Positions 1 to 6,073 of a DNA stretch of 7,076 nt are shown in pieces. The stretch covers positions 1-7,076 of the forward strand of contig CAMTJB010000048.1 in the NCBI GenBank assembly GCA_947072715.1, in the 5' to 3' direction. Under the pieces are notes generated by a model. That model worked only from the letters and a program-made list of their open reading frames with translations, was not told the DNA's origin and made no database searches. How positions within the stretch are numbered: position 1 is the stretch's first letter; each line of letters starts with the position of its first letter. Position numbers and translations under genes: made by a program. This stretch comes from an uncultured Fusobacteriaceae bacterium (GTDB lineage Bacteria; Fusobacteriota; Fusobacteriia; Fusobacteriales; Fusobacteriaceae).

Positions 1-870
1 AGCCTTAGGGAAAAGTGATACTAATTTTTCCATTTGGTCATCTAATGTTTTTCCACTTAAATTTTTAAAGAAATAATCTTTTTCTTTTTCTAAAACATCT
101 GTTGCATATCCACAAAGTTTATTAGATTCAAGAGCTTCAATTATTGCATCTAAATCTTGTAACTCTCCTCTTGCAGTATTAACAATAAATGATCCATCTT
201 TCATATTGTTTATAAATTCTCTATTAATGAAATGATGATTACTATCTTTAAAATATGGGCAGTGTAAAGATATTACATCCGCTTGATCTCTTAAAGTTTC
301 TAAAGAAACATATTCCACTATATCCTTAGCAGATTCATTAGGATATACATCATAAGCTATTACTTTAGAACCCATTCCTTTAAATATTTTTGCAGCTGTA
401 AGTCCAATTTTTCCTGTTCCTATAATTCCTATTGTAAGGTTTCTAATCTCAGGAGCAAACATATACTCATTAACTGTAAAATCTTTGTTTCTAGCATTTG
501 AAACCATATATCCAGTTCTTCTTACTAACATCATAGCAAGAGATACTGCAAGCTCAGCTATAGCGCTTGGTGAGTATCCAGGTACACGAGCAGTCTTAAA
601 TCCTAACTCTTTAGCTGCATCTAAATCTATATGATTATATCCTACAGTTCTTGTTAAAAGATACTTAACTCCGAAATCTTTCATTTTAATTAGATTTTCT
701 CTGTTTCCTGGGCAATTAGCTCTTAACATAACAGCTTCATGACCTTCTATTAAATTTATATTTGTATCGTTTAATAACTCTTCAACTAAAGTTAATTCGT
801 ATCCAAATTTATTAAGTCTTTTAAAAAATTCAACTTCAACTTTTCTAACACCGTAACATATAAGTTTCAT
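1..870 (-). CDS. D-2-hydroxyacid dehydrogenase (D-lactate / 2-hydroxyglutarate dehydrogenase type), 3' end outside window
   Basis: This is an NAD-dependent cytoplasmic enzyme that interconverts a 2-oxo acid and a D-2-hydroxy acid. I translated 290 codons from the ATG at 870, which has an AAGGAG ribosome site 8 nt upstream; the frame is open to base 1. Visible motifs are the Rossmann glycines GTGKIG at residues 151-156, an Asp after the second strand (D174) that favours NAD, the substrate Arg in NTARG (R234), and D258 and E263 in the DVLEKE segment. Spacing matches the R235/D259/E264 set of Lactobacillus D-lactate dehydrogenase. The catalytic His, expected near residue 295, and about 40 C-terminal residues fall outside the window. 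The N-terminus (CYGVR) and the segment SPSAIAELAV at 100-109 recall (R)-2-hydroxyglutarate dehydrogenase (HgdH) and related enzymes as well as D-lactate dehydrogenase, so the substrate is open. It follows an AEC permease by 40 nt with no terminator between them, so co-transcription is likely. Confidence 0.95.
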   Translation of the reverse strand, partial: MKLICYGVRKVEVEFFKRLNKFGYELTLVEELLNDTNINLIEGHEAVMLRANCPGNRENLIKMKDFGVKYLLTRTVGYNHIDLDAAKELGFKTARVPGYSPSAIAELAVSLAMMLVRRTGYMVSNARNKDFTVNEYMFAPEIRNLTIGIIGTGKIGLTAAKIFKGMGSKVIAYDVYPNESAKDIVEYVSLETLRDQADVISLHCPYFKDSNHHFINREFINNMKDGSFIVNTARGELQDLDAIIEALESNKLCGYATDVLEKEKDYFFKNLSGKTLDDQMEKLVSLFPKA

Positions 871-910
871 ATTCTATACTCCTTTTTATTTATATTTTTT
901 AGTTTTTATA

Positions 911-1969
911 TTATAAAGCAAATAAATTTAAAGATTTTATGATTTCTAATATAATTATCCAAATTGGCATAAATATTACACAAACTACTGTTGCTAATAA
1001 AGAGCAATTAGAAGTTAAAACAGCTTCTTTATCAAATTTAATAGCATATGCTGCTGCTACTGTTGCAGGTGGTGTAGACATCATTATAACTACAGCTGCT
1101 ACCCCTACAAATGGAATTGGTAAAATATTAGTTATATTTAATACATATAAAATAATAATATTTAATAATGGAATACAAATTATTTTAACCATTGTATAGT
1201 ACCAAGATGTTCTATCTGTAAAAGCATCTTTAAGAGAAATATCAGAAAGTTTTGCCCCAACTGATAACCATGCTAATGGAGATGCAAGAGCTGCTAAATA
1301 TTTCATTGGTGCAAATAACCAGTTAGCTGTTTTATCTATTCTTAAAAATGCAAAGTTTGCTGTTGTATCTTTTACCATAACTTGTACTTGTGGTAATGAA
1401 TCTTGGAAAATCCAAATAAACATTCCTAAAAAAGTTGCTATAACTATTGGATTTAAGAACATATCTTTGATATTTTTCTTTTCCATCTTTATTCCAGAAA
1501 TTTTAATATAAGCATATGAATATAAGAAAACACGGTAAGCTATGTTAAATATAGATGCAAACATAACTCCTGTTGGTCCATAAACCGCTCCAATAATTGG
1601 AATTCCAAAGAAAGTTGTAGATCCAAATACTGTAAGTATTCTTAATATCATCTCTTTGTCACCAGAATATTTCAGATAAAATATTTTAGATAAAAATATA
1701 AATATTATATACATTGCGAATCCCCAAACTAAAAGATTCATTCCTTGAACTAAAGTATTTCTATTGATGTCCTGCATAAAAGAGTTAAATGCTAATGCTG
1801 GTAAAGATGCAGACAGAATTACATCACTTAATATCTTTGCTGTTGCTTTGTCTATTATAGACTTTTTTCTTAAATAATATCCAAAAAGGATAATTAATGT
1901 AGCTGAAGCAATTGCTCCTACTATACTTTGGTTAGATAAGATATTCATTAAAATATCAGTAAAATACAT
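911..1969 (-). CDS. AEC-family (auxin efflux carrier type) permease, probably for an organic acid
   Basis: This is an inner-membrane secondary transporter of the AEC family (TC 2.A.69), whose bacterial members include malate and malonate permeases. The protein is 352 aa with about ten hydrophobic spans, roughly at residues 14-33, 46-64, 76-98, 107-127, 131-152, 168-187, 218-240, 258-278, 284-308 and 321-342. Family-like signatures are LPALAFNSF at 56-64, the FFGIP segment near 120-124, and STPPATVAAAYA at 298-309. I chose the ATG at 1969 because GGGAGG lies 6 nt upstream. The in-frame ATG at 2014 would add 15 polar residues, has no ribosome site, and overlaps the -10 box of the likely promoter. 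The next gene, 40 nt downstream, encodes a D-2-hydroxyacid dehydrogenase, so a hydroxy or oxo acid is the best guess for the substrate. Direction and driving ion cannot be seen. Confidence 0.93.
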   Translation of the reverse strand: MYFTDILMNILSNQSIVGAIASATLIILFGYYLRKKSIIDKATAKILSDVILSASLPALAFNSFMQDINRNTLVQGMNLLVWGFAMYIIFIFLSKIFYLKYSGDKEMILRILTVFGSTTFFGIPIIGAVYGPTGVMFASIFNIAYRVFLYSYAYIKISGIKMEKKNIKDMFLNPIVIATFLGMFIWIFQDSLPQVQVMVKDTTANFAFLRIDKTANWLFAPMKYLAALASPLAWLSVGAKLSDISLKDAFTDRTSWYYTMVKIICIPLLNIIILYVLNITNILPIPFVGVAAVVIMMSTPPATVAAAYAIKFDKEAVLTSNCSLLATVVCVIFMPIWIIILEIIKSLNLFAL

Positions 1970-1975
1970 AAAAGG

Positions 1976-1981
1976 CCTCCC
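1976..1981 (-). promoter_or_regulatory. Ribosome binding site that fixes the AEC permease start
   Basis: GGGAGG on the minus strand is followed by the 6-nt spacer CCTTTT and then ATG (1969-1967). The alternative upstream ATG at 2014 is preceded only by A/T bases, so this site decides the start. Confidence 0.85.
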
Positions 1982-2012
1982 GTTTTTTATAAAAATTTTA
2001 TTGTAACATTTC

Positions 2013-2041
2013 ATTATATAATAAAAAATATTTTAATTCAA
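2013..2041 (-). promoter_or_regulatory. Sigma-70-type promoter for the permease-dehydrogenase unit
   Basis: On the minus strand, TTGAAT (2041-2036) is a four-of-six match to the -35 consensus. It is followed by a 17-nt spacer and a perfect TATAAT -10 box (2018-2013). Transcription would start near 2006, giving a leader of about 36 nt before the ATG at 1969, with the GGGAGG site inside it. The background is very AT-rich, where chance -10 boxes are common. The exact 17-nt spacing and the position just ahead of the ribosome site make this a good candidate. It would drive the AEC permease and, by read-through, the dehydrogenase. Confidence 0.65.
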
Positions 2042-2058
2042 TTTAAAACTAAAATAAT

Positions 2059-2116
2059 TTATCATTTTATCATGCATTTTATCAATTTTGTTTTTCTACT
2101 GATAATTTTTTTATCA
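2059..2116 (-). repeat. Cluster of five TGATAA hexamers upstream of the permease promoter, possible operator
   Basis: On the plus strand TTATCA occurs at 2059-2064, 2067-2072, 2079-2084 and 2111-2116, and its inverse TGATAA at 2100-2105. The last two form a perfect inverted repeat, TGATAA-5-TTATCA (2100-2116). On the minus strand, two of the others sit in a direct repeat of TGATAAAATG at 2084-2075 and 2072-2063. The cluster begins about 18 nt upstream of the -35 box, where an activator or repressor could bind. No regulator is encoded nearby and I do not recognise the site. AT-rich sequence produces some of this by chance, so function is inference. Confidence 0.4.
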
Positions 2117-2165
2117 TTTTTATTTTTAAAGAACATATCGCCATTTTTCCTTTGAAAATAAAGAA

Positions 2166-2218
2166 AAAAAAGATATTAGCATCCTCTAATTTTTAGAGCG
2201 TTTACTAATATCTTTTTT
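2166..2218 (-). terminator. Intrinsic terminator of the efflux/channel operon
   Basis: A perfect 14-bp inverted repeat (2166-2179 with 2205-2218, core GATATTAG/CTAATATC) encloses a 25-nt loop. The loop contains a second perfect 6-bp hairpin, CTCTAA-TTT-TTAGAG (2184-2198). In the minus direction the stem runs into a tract of eight T (2171-2164), the usual layout for rho-independent termination about 125 nt after the channel stop codon. A six-T run on the other side makes the structure roughly symmetrical, so it could also stop plus-strand transcription. The stem is AT-rich and thus weaker than a typical GC-rich terminator, but long. Confidence 0.75.
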
Positions 2219-2247
2219 CCTTCATTTGATTTAGAAAGCCAATTCAT
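2176..2247 (-). other. Possible 23-codon small ORF in the 3' region of the channel gene, overlapping the terminator
   Basis: An ATG at 2247 with GGAG 9 nt upstream opens a 23-residue frame, MNWLSKSNEGKKILVNALK then IRGC. Its TAA stop (2178-2176) lies inside the terminator stem. An earlier in-frame ATG at 2268 would give 30 residues. The frame is the same as that of the channel gene and stays open all the way from the channel stop. I do not recognise the peptide. It could be a small protein, a remnant of a longer C-terminus, or chance. A stop buried in the terminator argues against efficient translation. Confidence 0.2.
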
Positions 2248-2343
2248 GGTTGTTTTCTCCAAATCCATCACTTTTATCAATAAAATTATTTTACCATTTA
2301 TAGTATCAATAATAAGAGTTTTTATTAAATAAAAAAGTTGTTT

Positions 2344-3018
2344 TTATTTTTGTTTTTCACTCTCTTTTTCTTCATTTTTTTCTTCACTTTTAGAAAGTCC
2401 AACTACTTTTACATGAGCTAACCCTGAACTTAAAGTTATACCTAAAATAATATTTATAAGCATTATTCCACCCAAAATTTCAATAACTGTGGCTAACCTT
2501 GCCACAGTTGAAACTGGAGTTATATCTCCATAACCTGCCGTAGTTAATGTTACAAAACTATAGTAAATATGTTCAAAATAATATCCTAGTGTAAAGCTAG
2601 TTTCACTTATTCCTCTAAAGGCTTTTCCATCTGAAGCTACAGATATTATCGCATATAAAAACCCATAACTAACCCCTGTTGTTACATATGATAAAAAAGT
2701 TATAATTAAATCAGAAGAAACTATTTTTCTTTTTCCAAATAATACATCTATAAAACTATACTTAAAAAGTGCACCTAAATTCAAAATTAAAAGTATAAGA
2801 TTAACTACAGTAATTATTGAAAAAATTATTAAGTGCTGCTGCTTTAAAGCCTGAATATCTGCTGTAAACTGTATCAAAGGCATAAATAGTATTAAGTATA
2901 AAATTATAAAAATTGTTTTTAAAGCTTTATTTTTTGATAAAAAATTCTTTCTTAAAGCTGCAAATATTGGAAATATATTAAATAATATAACTAAAATTAA
3001 TAATATTGGCTTATTCAT
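2344..3018 (-). CDS. Potassium-channel-like membrane protein (two-TM pore domain, TAGYGD filter)
   Basis: This 224-aa inner-membrane protein probably conducts K+ or another monovalent cation. Hydrophobic spans lie at about residues 3-21, 34-54, 62-83 and 104-127. A re-entrant pore helix and filter follow at 149-165 (TLTTAGYGD at 157-165), and the inner helix is at about 173-198. The pore unit matches the Ion_trans_2 architecture. The preceding three or four spans lack the regular Arg/Lys pattern of a voltage sensor, and no cytoplasmic RCK/TrkA-N domain is present. The tail (210-224) is a short Lys/Glu-rich stretch. The usual filter is T-V/I-GYG; here the second position is Ala. The ATG at 3018 overlaps the end of the RND permease gene by 8 nt (ATGAATAA), with AGAGG 10 nt upstream inside that gene, so translation is probably coupled. 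Why an ion channel is in an efflux operon is not known to me. Confidence 0.88.
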   Translation of the reverse strand: MNKPILLILVILFNIFPIFAALRKNFLSKNKALKTIFIILYLILFMPLIQFTADIQALKQQHLIIFSIITVVNLILLILNLGALFKYSFIDVLFGKRKIVSSDLIITFLSYVTTGVSYGFLYAIISVASDGKAFRGISETSFTLGYYFEHIYYSFVTLTTAGYGDITPVSTVARLATVIEILGGIMLINIILGITLSSGLAHVKVVGLSKSEEKNEEKESEKQK

Positions 3019-6000
3019 CTGAACCGAACCTCTTTTTAAATTTTTCTAAAATCTCATAATAAATTTCAAACATAACTGGAACTATTACTAGTGTTAACAT
3101 TGTTGAAAATGTCAATCCAAAAATTACAGCAATAGCCATCCCTTTATATCTCTCACTACCTTGACCGATTCCTAAAGCTAAAGGAACCATTCCAATAACT
3201 GTTGTTAATGTTGTCATAAATATTGGTCTTAGTCTTGTTTTTCCAGCTTCTAAAATTGCTTCTTTTAGAGGGAATCCCTGCTCTTCTATCAATATTTTAG
3301 TATAATCTATAAGTACTATGGCATTATTTACAACTATACCTGCTAGCATAATAATACCTATGAAAACCATTGAATTGTATTTCTGATTAAATATTAACAA
3401 TCCTATATATACACCTGTTACAGCCAAAGGAACTGTAACCATTACTATAATTGGTAAAACATATGATTCAAATTGTGCAGCTAGTATAAAGTATATCAGA
3501 AAAAGAGAAACTACTAAAGCAAAACTTAATTGGTCACTTACTTCTTTCATAGATCTTCCATCACCTGTAAATTCATAAGTGATATTGGAAGGAATATTAG
3601 CTTCTTCTATAATCTCTTTTATTGCAGCCTGTCCTCTCTTTAGATCCATGTTACCTGTTGTATTTGCTTTGATTGTAACAATAGCTATTTTATCCTCTTT
3701 ATCAATTGCCCAAGGTCCCTCTTTTACTTGTAAAGTTGCTACATCTTTTAATTTTACTGAAGAACCATTCTTCGTTTTTATTCTTGTATCTAAAAGTAAA
3801 TCTGTTGATCTTCTATATTTTTTATCCAATTGAAGAGTTATATCTAGTTCTTCGCTTAAAGTTTTTATAGTTATAGGAGATCCTCCTAGTATTTGATAAC
3901 TTACAGACATTGTTAAATCATTTATATCAATACCATATTGTTCTAATTTTTCTCTATCTAGGATTAATCTTGCTTCTGGATTTCCATTAGTTATAGAACT
4001 AGTTACATCAGCAAACCCTTTATTTTCATAGAGTTTTTTTATTAAATGATTACTTACATAAGTCATTTGTTCCATGTTATCAGACTTTAAAATAAACTCT
4101 ATATCTTTATTTGTACTACTTCCTAAAGTCATCTTAGGTACTATATTCAATTTTAAATTTGGAATGTATTGAATTGCTTTTCTAGCCTCTCCCATAATTG
4201 CAAATATCGACCTTTTGTCCTCTCTTTCAGACTTATATCCAATTTGAACAACTATTGATATTGCATCTTTTTTAACTGTTGTTATATATGATTTAGTACT
4301 TGGTAACTTCGCAACTATAGCTTCTAAATCTTTGGCTATTCTATTGGGTTTATCAACATCCATTCCACTTGGCATCTCTGCTACTATAGAATAAACTCCA
4401 TCATCAACCTGAGGAAAGAATTCTCCTCCAACTTTAGTTCCACCATAGACAACAAAGATTAAAAATAGTGCTACTACAGATACTAGTGAAGTAATTCTAA
4501 AATTAAGAGCTTTAGTTAATATCTTTTCGTATACACTTTTTATCTTAACTAAAAATTTTCCCTCTTCATGAATTCTATTTTTATCTTTTAAAATTTTACT
4601 ACATACCATTGGAACAAATGTTAAAGCTATAATAAGTGAAGCTAATAATGAAAATATTATTGAATAACACATATCTTGATATAACTCTTTAGCTCTTCCC
4701 TCTCTTAAAATTACAGGAAAGAATACCGCTATTGTTGTGGCAGTAGAAGCAATAATTGGAACTATAACCTCTGTTGCTCCTTTATCTGCTGCATCAACTC
4801 TATTATGCCCAAGTTCGGTTAGATGCCTAAATATGTTATCCATAACAACAACTGAGTTATCAACTAACATTCCGACTCCTAAAGATAATCCCATTAGTGA
4901 CATTATATTTAAACTTATATCTTTAGAACCGAAAAATCCAAAAGTTGCTATGATTGAAACTGGAATTGCAACAGCAACAACAAAAGTAGCTCTTAAATCC
5001 TTTAAGAATGTATAAAGAATTATTGTAGCAAGAAGTAATCCTGCTAAGGCATTCCCTTTAACCGCACTTATAGAGTTATTAATATCTACAGCAAAGTCAC
5101 GATTAATAGATATTTTTGCCCCAGATGGTAATATTGGCTTTAATTTTTCTAGCTCTGCTCTTAATACTCTGGATATATCAACAGTATTTCCTACATCTGT
5201 TTTTTCAATATTTATTACAATATTTTCTTCAGAGTTTGTTCTACCATAACTGGTTCTATCTTTTACATCTAAACGTACATCAGCAACATCACTTAAATAA
5301 AGTGTATGTCCATCTTGATTTTTTATTACAATTTCTTTTACATCTTCTAAAGTTTTTACCTCTCCAAAAACTCTTACTATATACTCTTTATCTCCCTCTC
5401 TAACATATCCAGCAGGAAAATTTATACTAGATTTTTTTAATTTATCGTATAAATCTTTAATATTTAATCCATAAGATTCAAGCCTGTTGGGGTCTATAGA
5501 TATACGGATCTCACGCTCTGTTCCACCATCAACATCAACACTTCCTACTCCTGTAATTCTTTGGAATCTTGGTATCATTATATTATCAGCAAAAATCTTT
5601 AAAGTAACTAAATCTGGACCAGATAAACTTATAAGCATAACTCTATCACTACTAAATGAAGTTTTATTAATTATAGGTTCATCAACATCATCAGGTAACT
5701 TATTTCTAATTCTACTAACTGCTGTTGTTAAATCATTAACTTTATTATCAATATTTACTCCGTACTCAAATTCAACAGATATAAAAGTAAAGTCCATTCT
5801 AGATCTTGTTGTTACTCTTTTTATTCCTTCAACTGAAGCTATTCCATCCTCAATCTCTTTTGTTACAAGATTTTCCATATCATCTGGAGATGCCCCGTTC
5901 CACCTTACTTTAATTCTTGCAGTTGGCAAATTAGCATTGGGCATTAGTTCTGTTTTTAAATTTATTAAAGTTAACAGTCCTAAAATAGTCATAGAAATTA

Positions 6001-6052
6001 TTATCATCATTGTTACAACGGGACGTTGTATGGAAAATTTTGATATATTCAT
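3011..6052 (-). CDS. RND efflux transporter permease subunit (HAE1/AcrB-type)
   Basis: This is the inner-membrane pump of a tripartite efflux system, exporting drugs, detergents or other amphiphiles using an ion gradient. The protein is 1013 aa, normal for the family. It has a TM helix at about 10-30, a first large periplasmic loop, TM2-TM6 at about 335-487 and TM7 near 520-537. A second periplasmic loop and TM8-TM12 at about 842-997 complete the duplicated RND fold. Recognisable segments include GASPDDMENLVTKEIED (53-69), GMLVDNSVVV (394-403), AAQFESY (858-864) and GIVVNNAIVLIDY (905-917). The Asp pair of AcrB TM4 (D407/D408) is Asp398-Asn399 here, and the AcrB Lys940 position is Asn. I chose the ATG at 6052 with GAGGAG 10 nt upstream; the in-frame TTG at 6061 lies only 1-2 nt from that site. 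The gene follows the adaptor by 21 nt and overlaps the channel gene. Substrate unknown. Confidence 0.97.
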   Translation of the reverse strand: MNISKFSIQRPVVTMMIIISMTILGLLTLINLKTELMPNANLPTARIKVRWNGASPDDMENLVTKEIEDGIASVEGIKRVTTRSRMDFTFISVEFEYGVNIDNKVNDLTTAVSRIRNKLPDDVDEPIINKTSFSSDRVMLISLSGPDLVTLKIFADNIMIPRFQRITGVGSVDVDGGTEREIRISIDPNRLESYGLNIKDLYDKLKKSSINFPAGYVREGDKEYIVRVFGEVKTLEDVKEIVIKNQDGHTLYLSDVADVRLDVKDRTSYGRTNSEENIVINIEKTDVGNTVDISRVLRAELEKLKPILPSGAKISINRDFAVDINNSISAVKGNALAGLLLATIILYTFLKDLRATFVVAVAIPVSIIATFGFFGSKDISLNIMSLMGLSLGVGMLVDNSVVVMDNIFRHLTELGHNRVDAADKGATEVIVPIIASTATTIAVFFPVILREGRAKELYQDMCYSIIFSLLASLIIALTFVPMVCSKILKDKNRIHEEGKFLVKIKSVYEKILTKALNFRITSLVSVVALFLIFVVYGGTKVGGEFFPQVDDGVYSIVAEMPSGMDVDKPNRIAKDLEAIVAKLPSTKSYITTVKKDAISIVVQIGYKSEREDKRSIFAIMGEARKAIQYIPNLKLNIVPKMTLGSSTNKDIEFILKSDNMEQMTYVSNHLIKKLYENKGFADVTSSITNGNPEARLILDREKLEQYGIDINDLTMSVSYQILGGSPITIKTLSEELDITLQLDKKYRRSTDLLLDTRIKTKNGSSVKLKDVATLQVKEGPWAIDKEDKIAIVTIKANTTGNMDLKRGQAAIKEIIEEANIPSNITYEFTGDGRSMKEVSDQLSFALVVSLFLIYFILAAQFESYVLPIIVMVTVPLAVTGVYIGLLIFNQKYNSMVFIGIIMLAGIVVNNAIVLIDYTKILIEEQGFPLKEAILEAGKTRLRPIFMTTLTTVIGMVPLALGIGQGSERYKGMAIAVIFGLTFSTMLTLVIVPVMFEIYYEILEKFKKRFGSDE

Positions 6053-6062
6053 AAATTGCAAA

Positions 6063-6068
6063 CTCCTC
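6063..6068 (-). promoter_or_regulatory. Ribosome binding site that fixes the RND permease start
   Basis: GAGGAG on the minus strand lies 10 nt before the ATG at 6052-6050 and almost touches the in-frame TTG at 6061. The spacing rules out the TTG and supports the family-typical N-terminus MNISKFSIQRP. Confidence 0.75.
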
Positions 6069-6073
6069 TTTTC

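Noticed and set aside
939..1199. 86-codon plus-strand open frame opposite the AEC permease
   Set aside because: Antisense to conserved transmembrane segments; its hydrophobic look mirrors the membrane codons on the other strand.
1984..1995. 12-bp palindrome TTTTTATAAAAA between the promoter and the permease ribosome site
   Set aside because: It is made only of A and T in AT-rich DNA, so it is likely chance rather than an operator or hairpin of note.
2072..2155. 27-residue very hydrophobic plus-strand ORF (starts MHFINFVFLL) that could look like a small membrane toxin
   Set aside because: There is no ribosome site before its ATG and no plus-strand promoter I trust, and a T-rich intergenic strand readily encodes Phe/Leu/Ile runs.
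2281..2309. TTGATA at 2309-2304 as a -35 box for a small RNA or leader on the minus strand
   Set aside because: No acceptable -10 box lies 16-18 nt downstream, so I do not call a promoter here.
2219..2343. Possible riboswitch or T-box leader ahead of the permease
   Set aside because: I see no T-box core or known aptamer consensus, and the permease has its own promoter downstream of the hairpin.
3579..3833. 84-codon plus-strand open frame inside the RND permease
   Set aside because: Antisense to the second periplasmic loop of a well-supported gene, with no family resemblance.
4737..5403. Plus-strand open frames at 4737-5015 and 5116-5403 inside the RND permease
   Set aside because: Both lie antisense to strongly conserved RND segments. 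The second is a Leu/His/Tyr-rich composition typical of a shadow frame.
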